Assembly: GCA_016795035.1 (NCBI GenBank)
Contig: JAEUIT010000021.1
Coordinates: 55,880-119,879, forward strand
Source: Phycisphaerae bacterium
GTDB lineage: Bacteria > Planctomycetota > Phycisphaerae > Phycisphaerales > SM1A02
DNA length: 64,000 bases
Direction: 5' to 3'
Of this stretch, positions 35,554 to 43,767 are shown piece after piece; the stretch's first letter is position 1, and every line of letters starts with the position of its first letter. Below the pieces are notes generated by a model. That model had not been told where the DNA came from, searched no databases, and saw nothing but the letters and a program-made list of their open reading frames with translations. Both the position numbers and the translations under genes were made by a program.

Positions 35554-35789
35554 AAGCGCGAGCCAACGGTGCGCACGCCACGGCCGAATGCGAGCTTTGC
35601 CGCGACGCCGTGACGCGCGTGGTGGTGCTCGAACTCCTCGGCGACGACGCGCACGTCGTCGACGCCGACGGCCACGAGTCGGTCGTCGCGATCGACTTTC
35701 TGCCAGGTGTGCGTGTGGGCGAGGCGCTTCTCGTGCGTCTCGGCGTTGCACTCGCGCGCGAACCCGCGAAGCAGGGGGAACGATCGTGA
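35550..35789 (+). CDS. Second HypC/HupF-like short protein with CxxC
   Basis: 79 residues. The core VVVLELLGDDAHVVDADG, then VAIDFLPGVRVGEALLVRLGVALA, follows the small beta-barrel of HypC/HupF. The N-terminus differs: instead of Met-Cys-Leu it has a CELC pair at residues 14-17. Actinobacterial hydrogenase clusters contain comparable HupF-like proteins. It may be a dedicated partner of HypC or protect the iron-cyanide intermediate in air; that is inference. Coupled by overlap to hypC and hypD. Confidence 0.75.
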   Translation: MKARANGAHATAECELCRDAVTRVVVLELLGDDAHVVDADGHESVVAIDFLPGVRVGEALLVRLGVALAREPAKQGERS

Positions 35790-36940
35790 AGTTCGTCGAC
35801 GAGTTTCGTGAATCGTCGATCGTGCGCAAGGTCGCGGACGAGATCCGCGCCTGCGTCGATCCGTCGCGCCGCTATTCGATCATGGAAGTCTGCGGCGGCC
35901 ACACGCACGCGATCTTCCGCTTCGGGCTTGCGGATCTCCTGCCGCCGAACATCGACCTGATCCACGGGCCGGGTTGCCCCGTGTGCGTCTTGCCGATGGG
36001 GCGCATCGACGAGGGGCTCGAGATCGCGAACGATCCGAACGTCATACTCGCGGCGTACGGCGACATGATGCGCGTTCCCGGCTCGCGCGGAAGTCCGCTC
36101 GAGAGCAAGGCGCGCGGCGCCGACGTGCGCATGGTCTATTCGCCGCTCGACGCGCTGCGCCTCGCGGAGTCGAACCCCGAACGACGCGTCGTCTTCTTCG
36201 CGATCGGATTCGAGACCACGACGCCCGCGACGGCGCTCACGCTCCTTCGCGCGCGCGAGCGCGGCATCTCGAACTTCTTCGTCTTCTCGAACCACATCCT
36301 CGTCAATCCCGCGATCCGGGCGCTCCTCGAGATGCCCGACATGCGCATCGACGCGTTCATCGGTCCGGGCCATGTGACGACGGTGATCGGCTGCGAGTCC
36401 TACCGATTCATCGCGCGCGATCACCATCGGCCGCTCGTCGTTGCAGGCTTCGAGCCGGTCGACGTGCTCCAGTCGATCCTGATGATCCTCCGTCAGCTGC
36501 ACGAAGGCCGCGCCGAGATCGAGAACCAGTACACGCGAGCCGTGCCGTGGGAAGGCAATCCCGCGGCGCGCGGTGCGATCGACCTTGTCTTCGAGCCGCG
36601 CGAATCGTTCGAGTGGCGCGGGCTCGGGGCGATTCCGGCGTCCGGATTGCAACTGCGCGACGAGTTCGGCGCGTTCGACGCGGAACGGCACTTTGGCGTC
36701 ACGCGTCGTGCGGTCGCCGATCCCGCCGAGGCGCGATGCGGCGACGTGCTCAAGGGCGCGCTCAAGCCGCACGAGTGTCCGCTCTTCGGCAAGGGCTGCA
36801 CGCCGGAGCGCCCGATCGGCGCGCTCATGGTCTCGTCCGAGGGAGCGTGTGCGGCGCAGTACAACTACGCGCACCTGAAGACGACGTTGACGGTCGGCGC
36901 CTCCGACCGCGACGTGGCGACGCCTTCGGTGGATCGATGA
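35786..36940 (+). CDS. hypD: Hydrogenase Fe(CN)2CO scaffold HypD
   Basis: 384 residues; GTG start at 35786 overlaps the preceding stop. Family motifs: MEVCGGHTH (catalytic Cys), HGPGCPVCVLP, FAIGFETTTP, FIGPGHV and the C-terminal FeS-binding cysteines in RCGDVLKG, ECPLFGKGC and CTPERPIGALMVSSEGAC. HypD, with HypC, is where cyanide ligands from HypE are attached to iron. Followed directly by hypE with an ATGA overlap. Confidence 0.96.
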   Translation: MKFVDEFRESSIVRKVADEIRACVDPSRRYSIMEVCGGHTHAIFRFGLADLLPPNIDLIHGPGCPVCVLPMGRIDEGLEIANDPNVILAAYGDMMRVPGSRGSPLESKARGADVRMVYSPLDALRLAESNPERRVVFFAIGFETTTPATALTLLRARERGISNFFVFSNHILVNPAIRALLEMPDMRIDAFIGPGHVTTVIGCESYRFIARDHHRPLVVAGFEPVDVLQSILMILRQLHEGRAEIENQYTRAVPWEGNPAARGAIDLVFEPRESFEWRGLGAIPASGLQLRDEFGAFDAERHFGVTRRAVADPAEARCGDVLKGALKPHECPLFGKGCTPERPIGALMVSSEGACAAQYNYAHLKTTLTVGASDRDVATPSVDR

Positions 36941-37980
36941 ATCAGCCGCACACGAGTTCCATCACGTTCGCCGACTCGCACATCGGCATGCCGCACGGCG
37001 CCGGCGGTCAGGCGACGCGACGACTGGTCGAAGGCCTCTTCATTCCGGCCTTCCGCAACGCGGTGCTGGCGGAGCGATCGGATGCGGCGGTCTTCGCGCA
37101 TGGATCCGATCGTCTCGCGATGACGACCGACAGCTACGTCGTGAAGCCGCTGGCGTTTCCCGGCGGCTCGATCGGCGATCTCGCGATCAACGGGACGGTG
37201 AACGACCTCGCGGTGAGCGGCGCGGATCCGCTCGTCGTTTCGGCGTCGTTCATCCTCGAGGCCGGCCTCGACGTCACCATCCTCCGCCGCGAGGTGGAGG
37301 CCATGGCGCGCGCCGCGGCCGCCGCAGGCGTCACCATCGCGACGGGCGACACGAAGGTCGTCGAGCACGGCAAGGCCGACGGGCTCTACATCAACACGAC
37401 CGGGCTCGGTCGCGTGGATCCGCGCCTGCAACTCGGTCCGTCGCGCGTCGTGCCGGGAGATCAGGTCCTCGTCTCCGGACCGATCGGCGACCACGGCATC
37501 ACCATCCTTCTCGCGCGAGGTGAGCTCGATCTCGAATCCGACGTTCGCAGCGACACGCGCTCGATCCTGCTGCTGACCCGCGCGCTGCGCGACGCGCTTG
37601 GCTCGGAGCTCAAGTGGATGCGCGATGCCACGCGCGGCGGCGTCGCGACGGTTCTCAATGAGCTCGCCGACGATGCCGGCGTGAGCGTCTTCGTCTCGGA
37701 AGAGCGGATTCCCGTGCGCGACGTGGTGCGTGGCGCCTGCGAGCTTCTCGGCATCGACCCGCTGCACGTCGCGAACGAAGGACAGTTCGTCGCCGTCGTC
37801 TCCCGCGAGTCGGCCGATCGCGCGATCTCCGCGTTGCGGGCGGTGCCCGGAGGCGAAGGCGCGGTCGTCCTCGGCGAGGTGCGCGACGGCCCGGTCGGCG
37901 CCGTCTTCGGGCGCAGCGACTTCGGCGGAACGCGCGTGATCGACATGCTCGTCGGCGACCCGTTGCCGCGCATCTGCTGA
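36937..37980 (+). CDS. hypE: Carbamoyl-dehydratase HypE
   Basis: 347 residues of the PurM-like ATPase superfamily. It accepts a carbamoyl group from HypF on its C-terminal Cys and dehydrates it to thiocyanate. The mandatory C-terminus PRIC is intact (Cys347). Other motifs: HGAGGQATRRL, TTDSYVVKPLAFPGGSIGDLAINGTVNDLAV, ATGDTKVVE and MRDATRGGVATVLNE. The hypF start lies 7 bases downstream. Confidence 0.96.
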   Translation: MNQPHTSSITFADSHIGMPHGAGGQATRRLVEGLFIPAFRNAVLAERSDAAVFAHGSDRLAMTTDSYVVKPLAFPGGSIGDLAINGTVNDLAVSGADPLVVSASFILEAGLDVTILRREVEAMARAAAAAGVTIATGDTKVVEHGKADGLYINTTGLGRVDPRLQLGPSRVVPGDQVLVSGPIGDHGITILLARGELDLESDVRSDTRSILLLTRALRDALGSELKWMRDATRGGVATVLNELADDAGVSVFVSEERIPVRDVVRGACELLGIDPLHVANEGQFVAVVSRESADRAISALRAVPGGEGAVVLGEVRDGPVGAVFGRSDFGGTRVIDMLVGDPLPRIC

Positions 37981-37987
37981 GCTTCCG

Positions 37988-40237
37988 ATGTCGTCCGAAG
38001 CACCATTCGCGCTGCGCATCGAGATCCGCGGAGTGGTGCAAGGCGTGGGATTCCGCCCGTTCGTGTATCGCGTCGCGATCGCGCACGGCGTCCGCGGCTG
38101 GGTGTCGAACGGACCGCACGGCGTGTCGATTCACGCGGAAGGGACGTCGGCCTCCTTGGACGCGTTTCTGCACGCGGTCCGCACCGAGGCGCCGCCCGCG
38201 GCGCACGTGGCAACGCTGACCTCGCGTGCGACGGACGTCGTCGGCAGCGCTTCGTTCGTCATCCGAGCGAGCGACCTTGTCGGCGCGCCGACCGTGCGCG
38301 TGTCGCCCGACCTCTGCGTGTGCGACGACTGCCTTCGCGAACTGCGAACGGCAGGGGATCGCCGCTACGGCTACGAGTACGTCAATTGCACGAACTGCGG
38401 CCCGCGCTACTCGATCATCGAGTCGCTCCCGTACGACCGCGCCCGCACCACGATGCATGCATGGCCGCTCTGCGAGGCGTGCGAGCGCGAGTACCGCGAT
38501 CCCGCCGACCGGCGCTATCACGCGCAGCCGACGGCGTGTCCGCGTTGCGGACCGCGCTACCTGCTCGAGCGCGCGGGGGCAACAGCCCTTCGAGGCGACG
38601 ACGCGATCGCCGCCGTTGTGGACCTCCTTCGCGCCGGCCTGATCGTCGCCATCAAGGGGATCGGCGGCTATCACCTCGCCTGCAACGCGGAGATGTCCGA
38701 GGCGGTGGCGACCCTCCGTGAGCGAAAGTTCCGGAAGGACAAGCCGTTTGCCGTGATGGTGCCGACGATCGACGCCGCGCGCGAGATCGGAGAGCTGGGC
38801 CCGGAACACTGCGAGGCGCTTGCGTCGATCGCGCGACCGATCGTGCTGGCGCCGAGCCGGCGGAGGCTCGAGGGCGTCGCGCCGGGTACCCGTGAGCTCG
38901 GCCTCATGCTGCCGCACACGCCGTTGCACGACCTTCTCTTTCGGCTCGGAGCGCCGAGTCCGCTCGTTCTCACGAGCGCCAACCGTTCGAGCGAGCCGAT
39001 CGCCTATCGCGACGACGATGCCCGCGAGCGTCTCGCTGGCCTTGCCGACGCGTTCCTCGTGGGCGAGCGCCCCATCGCGCGTCGCGTCGACGACTCGGTC
39101 GTCTCCGTCCAATGCCACGGCCCGCAAGTGCTTCGCCGCGGACGCGGATTCGCGCCCGCGATCGTCGCGAGTTTCCCGGGCGCTCCCGCGACGCTCGCGG
39201 TCGGTGCGGACCTGAAGAACGCGATCGCGCTCGTCGTTGCAGGCGACGTCGTCATGAGCCAGCACATCGGCGATCTCGGCGACCTCGAGACGGACCGAGC
39301 GTTCGACGAGACGGTCCGCGACCTCCTCTCGATGTTCGCGCTTCGAGCGGACGAGGTGATCGTCGCCCACGACCTGCACCCGCAGTACCGATCGACGCTG
39401 CGCGCGCAGTCGCTTTCGGCGCTGCGCCACGTTGCAGTGCAGCACCATGCGGCGCACGTCGCCGCGGTCCTGGCGGAGCACGGCCGGCTCGACGAGACGG
39501 TCGTCGGCCTTGCGCTCGACGGAACCGGCTATGGCCACGACGGCGCGATCTGGGGTGGCGAGGTCCTCGTGGGCTCGGTGCGCCGCGGCTTTCGCCGTGC
39601 GGCGCATCTCCGCGTTGCACCGCTTCCCGGCGGCGACGCGGCGGCGCGCTTCCCCGTGCAGGCAGCCGCCGGGCGCCTTTATGGAATCGTCGACGGCGCG
39701 CTCCGCGATGCACCGTTCCACCTGCCGGCACGCTTCGCGCACGCGACCGCGCTCGTTGAGCGCGGCATTAATTGCTTTCCCTCAAGCTCTGTCGGTCGCC
39801 TGTTCGACGCCGCGGCGGCGCTTCTCGGGTTCGTCGGCGAGGTCACGTATGAGGGGCACGCCGCGATCTGGCTCGAGAACCTCGCGACGTCTGCGGCGAA
39901 CGACGACGCATATCCCTTCGCACGTCTCGACGATCGGGATCTTCTCGGCGCGCTGATCCGCGACAGGCGCGCCGGTCGGCCGGAGACCGAGATCGCGCGG
40001 GCGTTCCATCTCGGCGTTGCCTCCGGGTTCGCGGAGGCTGCGGTGGGCGCCGCGCGGGACAGCGGCTGCCGCACGGTGGCGCTCTCGGGAGGCGTGATGC
40101 AAAACCGAATCGTGACCTCCGCGCTGGCTCGCCACCTCGACGCCGCGGGGCTCTCGACGCTCTGCCATCGACTCGTCCCGCCGAATGATGGCGGCATCGC
40201 GCTCGGGCAGGCGGCGATCGCGGCGCTCGGGGGCTGA
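37988..40237 (+). CDS. hypF: Carbamoyltransferase HypF
   Basis: 749 residues with all four domains in order: acylphosphatase (~8-95, GVVQGVGFRPFVYRVA); two zinc fingers (CVCDDC with CTNCGPR, and CEAC with CPRCGPR, ~110-190); a YrdC-like ATP domain (~200-380, KGIGGYHLACNA, KPFAVM, TSANRSSEP); and a Kae1-like domain (~400-749, HHAAHVAAVLAEH, ALDGTGYGHDGAIWGGE, LSGGVMQN). It makes carbamoyl-adenylate from carbamoyl phosphate and charges HypE. Three copies of the dispersed motif lie in it (38680, 39235, 39430). It is the last hydrogenase gene; the next begins after 30 bases. Confidence 0.96.
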   Translation: MSSEAPFALRIEIRGVVQGVGFRPFVYRVAIAHGVRGWVSNGPHGVSIHAEGTSASLDAFLHAVRTEAPPAAHVATLTSRATDVVGSASFVIRASDLVGAPTVRVSPDLCVCDDCLRELRTAGDRRYGYEYVNCTNCGPRYSIIESLPYDRARTTMHAWPLCEACEREYRDPADRRYHAQPTACPRCGPRYLLERAGATALRGDDAIAAVVDLLRAGLIVAIKGIGGYHLACNAEMSEAVATLRERKFRKDKPFAVMVPTIDAAREIGELGPEHCEALASIARPIVLAPSRRRLEGVAPGTRELGLMLPHTPLHDLLFRLGAPSPLVLTSANRSSEPIAYRDDDARERLAGLADAFLVGERPIARRVDDSVVSVQCHGPQVLRRGRGFAPAIVASFPGAPATLAVGADLKNAIALVVAGDVVMSQHIGDLGDLETDRAFDETVRDLLSMFALRADEVIVAHDLHPQYRSTLRAQSLSALRHVAVQHHAAHVAAVLAEHGRLDETVVGLALDGTGYGHDGAIWGGEVLVGSVRRGFRRAAHLRVAPLPGGDAAARFPVQAAAGRLYGIVDGALRDAPFHLPARFAHATALVERGINCFPSSSVGRLFDAAAALLGFVGEVTYEGHAAIWLENLATSAANDDAYPFARLDDRDLLGALIRDRRAGRPETEIARAFHLGVASGFAEAAVGAARDSGCRTVALSGGVMQNRIVTSALARHLDAAGLSTLCHRLVPPNDGGIALGQAAIAALGG

Positions 40238-40267
40238 CCGATCCGACGTTGGCGGTACCGTAGAACC

Positions 40268-41296
40268 ATGTCCCTCACGCCTCCCACGCAACGGGCGCTC
40301 GCGCTCGACGCAAGCGCACGCGTCGACGACCGCGGCGTGAAGGTGCAGGAGCGAGCGCTGCGCACCGGCTCGTGCCCGACGTACGCCGCGCCTGAAGTGC
40401 GCGGGGCGATCGCTCGATATCGCGCGACGCTCGCGTCGACGTGGCTCGTCCGCTACCTCCAAGCCGTCGCGGCGCTCGCCACCGTCGCGCTCGGCGTCGG
40501 ACTGGGTTTCTGGCTTGTGAACCTCACGAACGGCGAGTCGCTGAGCGACGGGCTCTTCTTCCTCGTGGGTTTCGTGACGGGCATCCTGCCCGGAGCGATC
40601 GTCGCGGTGGCGATGGTGCGAGGCGACCGGCGCTTCCAGCGCGTGGCGTGCCGCAATTTGCTGTTAGGCATCGGCCGGTGCCCCGCGTGCGGCTTCGCGA
40701 TAGGCGGCAACGTGCGGCCGATGAGCGACGGCTGTGCCGCGTGCGGCGAGTGCGGCGCCGCGTGGTTTGCCGAGCGCATCGCGCCGATCACGGTCGATGA
40801 GGCCGACGCATGGCAAACGGCACGGGTTGTCACCGCCATCCAAGGCGCTTCGCAACACGTGAGCGGAAGGCGCGACGCCCGAGGGCGCCGCGTGGTGACG
40901 AGCGCCGGCCTCGCACTTCCGCGACACGGACCCTGGAGCGTCGGCCTGCGGATCTACTACACGATCATGAGCGGCCTCGTCGGCGGAATCGTGCTGTCGG
41001 TGTCGCTCGCGGCCACATTCGCCGTCAGCATGTCCGTCGTTTCGCTCATCGAATGGCCGAAGGCCACGGCGTTCCTGAGCACGAGTTCGCTCACCGCCGT
41101 CACTCTGCTCGTGGTCTTGATCCCGCTCGTCTTTCTCGTGCCGATTGCCGCGGCGACCACGGCGACGTCGTGGTTGCGGTTCGTAGCCCTTCGGCGCGCG
41201 AGCCTCTGCCCCGCATGCGAGTCGCCGATCGACGACGCGGGCGCATCAGGACTCACCGTCGAGTGCCGCTTCTGCAACGCGGTGTGGAAACGGTGA
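40268..41296 (+). CDS. Zinc-ribbon membrane protein (family A, copy 1)
   Basis: 342 residues. Two N-terminal hydrophobic helices (about 58-80 and 91-113) are followed by a zinc ribbon of the CPAC...CGEC type (about residues 138-165). A soluble linker and two more helices (about 228-255 and 275-297) follow. A second zinc ribbon closes the protein (CPACESP with CRFCNAVWKR). The next gene has the same order of elements, so the two are paralogues. Function unknown; this architecture is common in planctomycetes. Confidence 0.75.
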   Translation: MSLTPPTQRALALDASARVDDRGVKVQERALRTGSCPTYAAPEVRGAIARYRATLASTWLVRYLQAVAALATVALGVGLGFWLVNLTNGESLSDGLFFLVGFVTGILPGAIVAVAMVRGDRRFQRVACRNLLLGIGRCPACGFAIGGNVRPMSDGCAACGECGAAWFAERIAPITVDEADAWQTARVVTAIQGASQHVSGRRDARGRRVVTSAGLALPRHGPWSVGLRIYYTIMSGLVGGIVLSVSLAATFAVSMSVVSLIEWPKATAFLSTSSLTAVTLLVVLIPLVFLVPIAAATTATSWLRFVALRRASLCPACESPIDDAGASGLTVECRFCNAVWKR

Positions 41297-41303
41297 ACGT
41301 CGC

Positions 41304-42308
41304 ATGATTCCCCAGCCGAGATCTCGCCGCCGGATGCTGTTCGCGCCGTCGCTGCGCGCGCCGGACGCAACCGGCACCGAGGTCGAGATCGCGACGTTTC
41401 GCGCGGGCGACGTTCCCGACATGCGTCACCCCGCGGCGCGCGCGGCACTCGCGAGATTGCGCTCGCGGGCGGCGTCGGAGCGACGGCCCGGCGCTCGCGC
41501 GCTCTCGATCATGATCGTCATCGGCATGAGCATCGCCTGTGCGATGGCTCCCGCCGCAATGATCATCCTGACGCGCTCGCTGCGGCTGCCGCCGTACCTC
41601 ACGTTCATCGCGCTCTTCGGGGGCATCGCCGCATCGATCGGCTGCATCGGATTCCTCTCGACGCGCCTCGTGCGCCGCTCGCTCGGGAGCGCGATCGAGC
41701 TCGTGGTCGAAGCGATCCTCGCGATGGGGCGCTGCGCGTCCTGCGGCTATCCGATGGATGCGATACCCGACGACGGCGACGGCGTGCAGCGTTGCCCCGA
41801 GTGCGGTGCCTCGTGGCGATCGGCGCTCATCGGGCGCGAAGCGGTCCCGTCGGCGACCGGCCAGGGGTCGGCGCTCGTCCGCGGCACGATCGTGACGAGC
41901 GCGATGTCGCGGGCACGCCGACGCGACGACCGCGGCCGGCCGTTCGAGCCGCTGACCTTCTTCCACGTCGCTGACGAGGAGGCGAAGCGGCGTCGTCGGC
42001 CGATCGAGCGTGCGGCGCGGCCCTCCGTGCTGCTCGCCATTGCGACGCCGACCGCGATTGCCGTGGTCTGCATCGGCGCGCTTCTGCTCTTCACTCCGGC
42101 GCCCGTGGTGGTCGTCGGCATGGGGCTCGTCGTTGCAGCCGGAACGCTCGCGCTCTTCGCGCTCGTCGGCGGTTCGGCGCGGCGCACGATCTACCTCGAG
42201 CTGCGCCGCCGCATGTGCCCGGCGTGCTACTGCCGTCTGCGCCGCGAGGGCGACATGCTGGTCTGCCCGCGGTGCGACGGCGCGTGGAAGCGTCCGCCGC
42301 GTCGCTAG
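41304..42308 (+). CDS. Zinc-ribbon membrane protein (family A, copy 2)
   Basis: 334 residues, begins 7 bases after copy 1. Same layout: two hydrophobic helices (about 68-90 and 95-117), a zinc ribbon CASCGYPM with CPECGASW, two more helices (about 245-290), and a terminal ribbon CPACYCRL with CPRCDGAWKR. Sequence identity with copy 1 is low outside the ribbons, suggesting an old tandem duplication. Stop abuts the convergent propeller gene with no gap. Confidence 0.75.
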   Translation: MIPQPRSRRRMLFAPSLRAPDATGTEVEIATFRAGDVPDMRHPAARAALARLRSRAASERRPGARALSIMIVIGMSIACAMAPAAMIILTRSLRLPPYLTFIALFGGIAASIGCIGFLSTRLVRRSLGSAIELVVEAILAMGRCASCGYPMDAIPDDGDGVQRCPECGASWRSALIGREAVPSATGQGSALVRGTIVTSAMSRARRRDDRGRPFEPLTFFHVADEEAKRRRRPIERAARPSVLLAIATPTAIAVVCIGALLLFTPAPVVVVGMGLVVAAGTLALFALVGGSARRTIYLELRRRMCPACYCRLRREGDMLVCPRCDGAWKRPPRR

Positions 42309-43763
42309 TCACTTCGGGCGCTTGTTCAGGGTGTAGTAGGCGTCGGCGTGGAGAAGCGGAATCTTGTCGGCGCTGCGCACGCCGCCGGCGACGAGCTCGT
42401 GGACGTATCCCTCGCGGAGGCCGTCGATCGCGAGGTCCACCGTCAGCCCGTCGTCGCTCACGGTCGCGGATTTCACCGTTGCAGGCTGCGTGTCCATCTC
42501 ATCGCTGCCGTAGCGCTCGTGCAGCTCGTAAGTGTAGGTCTTGCAGGAGTAGCTCGCGGGGTCCGCGGCGCTCGTGCGATCGACCGGTTTCGTGAACCAC
42601 AGCCGGAAGCCGCTGGGCGTCGCGTGCATCGTGTGGATCTCGAACGGCATCACTCCCGTCCACACGCAGCGCTCGAGGCCCCACGGCTTCGTGCCGCGCG
42701 AACCCCAACCGCGGTTGGTCTCGCCCACCGCAAGCGAGCCGTCGGGCAGGAAGGCGACGCGCACGATCCCGCACTGGAAGTTCATGCGGAAGGGGAAGCA
42801 CGCGCCTTGCCACTCGTCGCCGACCTTCTCGAGCGCCACGCGCATCACGCTGCCGTGGTGCTGGTCGCCCACGAAGATCTGTCCCTCGAACGGGCCGAAC
42901 TTGCCGCCAGTCGTGTCCCACGCGAGGCCGCTCGCCGATTTCCCCATCTTGTCGTACGGGAACCACACGGCCGGAAGCCGGAGATGCGGGATGCGCTTGA
43001 CGGCATCGGGCATGAGGATGCCGTCGGGGATCGCTCCCGGATGCTCGACGTTCGACTCCGGGCGCTTCGCGCTGTCGATGCCGTGCGGATGCCCGTGGAA
43101 CTCTCCGCGTTGCAGCACCGCGAGCTTGTTCGTCGGGCACCACTCGCCCTGGTTGTCGGTGTAGAAGATCTCGCCGTCGGGGCTCGCGGCCACGCCGCAC
43201 GGAGAGCGCAGGCCTGCAACGTCGTAGTGCGCCGCTCCGTCGCGCGTCACCCGCACTGCCCAGCCGCGCCAGTCCTTCGGCCCGAACGGCTCGCTGCCGA
43301 ACGGACGGTTCAAGGTGATCCAGAAGTCGCCGTTCTTGTCGATCGCCGGACCAAACGCGTACTCGTGGTAGTTGCCCGAGATGCTCCAGTCGGAGCACAC
43401 GGTCTCGAGGCGGTCGATGCGCCAGTCGCCGTCGTCGTCGAACATGCGCGAGAGTTCGCCGCGCTGCGCGACGTAGATCGGCTTGCCCTTGCCGACGCCC
43501 TCCGGCGCCGCGAGCCCGAGCGGCTCCTGCAGCCCGTCGAACGCGAGCGTGAAGATCGGCTTCTCGCTCCAAGGGTTCGTGATCGTCCAGACCTCGCCGC
43601 GACGCGTGCATGCCATGACGCGGCTCTCGTCGAGCGGCAGGATGCCGCCAACTTCGAGCACCACCTCGTCGGGCAGCTTCAGCGTTTCGATGCGGTAGAA
43701 GTCCTCCTCGCGCGGCGTCTGCGCGAGAATGGCGGCGGCAACGAGGAGTGAAGCGCTCAGCAT
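42309..43763 (-). CDS. Exported beta-propeller protein, PQQ-dehydrogenase-like fold
   Basis: 484 residues with a short signal peptide (MLSASLLVAAAILAQ). The propeller strands resemble soluble sugar-dehydrogenase / PVC-type propellers (VMACTRRGEVWTI, GKPIYVAQRGELSRMF, GEIFYTDNQGEW, GQIFVGDQHHGSVMRV, GSLAVGETNRGWG), with conserved WCPTNKL and HGHPHG. An N-terminal position relative to the adjacent pentahaem cytochrome suggests a two-component periplasmic oxidoreductase, though PQQ binding is not proven. It ends in a beta-sandwich (VDLAIDGL and following). Four bases downstream of the cytochrome gene; same operon. Confidence 0.8.
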   Translation of the reverse strand: MLSASLLVAAAILAQTPREEDFYRIETLKLPDEVVLEVGGILPLDESRVMACTRRGEVWTITNPWSEKPIFTLAFDGLQEPLGLAAPEGVGKGKPIYVAQRGELSRMFDDDGDWRIDRLETVCSDWSISGNYHEYAFGPAIDKNGDFWITLNRPFGSEPFGPKDWRGWAVRVTRDGAAHYDVAGLRSPCGVAASPDGEIFYTDNQGEWCPTNKLAVLQRGEFHGHPHGIDSAKRPESNVEHPGAIPDGILMPDAVKRIPHLRLPAVWFPYDKMGKSASGLAWDTTGGKFGPFEGQIFVGDQHHGSVMRVALEKVGDEWQGACFPFRMNFQCGIVRVAFLPDGSLAVGETNRGWGSRGTKPWGLERCVWTGVMPFEIHTMHATPSGFRLWFTKPVDRTSAADPASYSCKTYTYELHERYGSDEMDTQPATVKSATVSDDGLTVDLAIDGLREGYVHELVAGGVRSADKIPLLHADAYYTLNKRPK

Positions 43764-43767
43764 GGGA

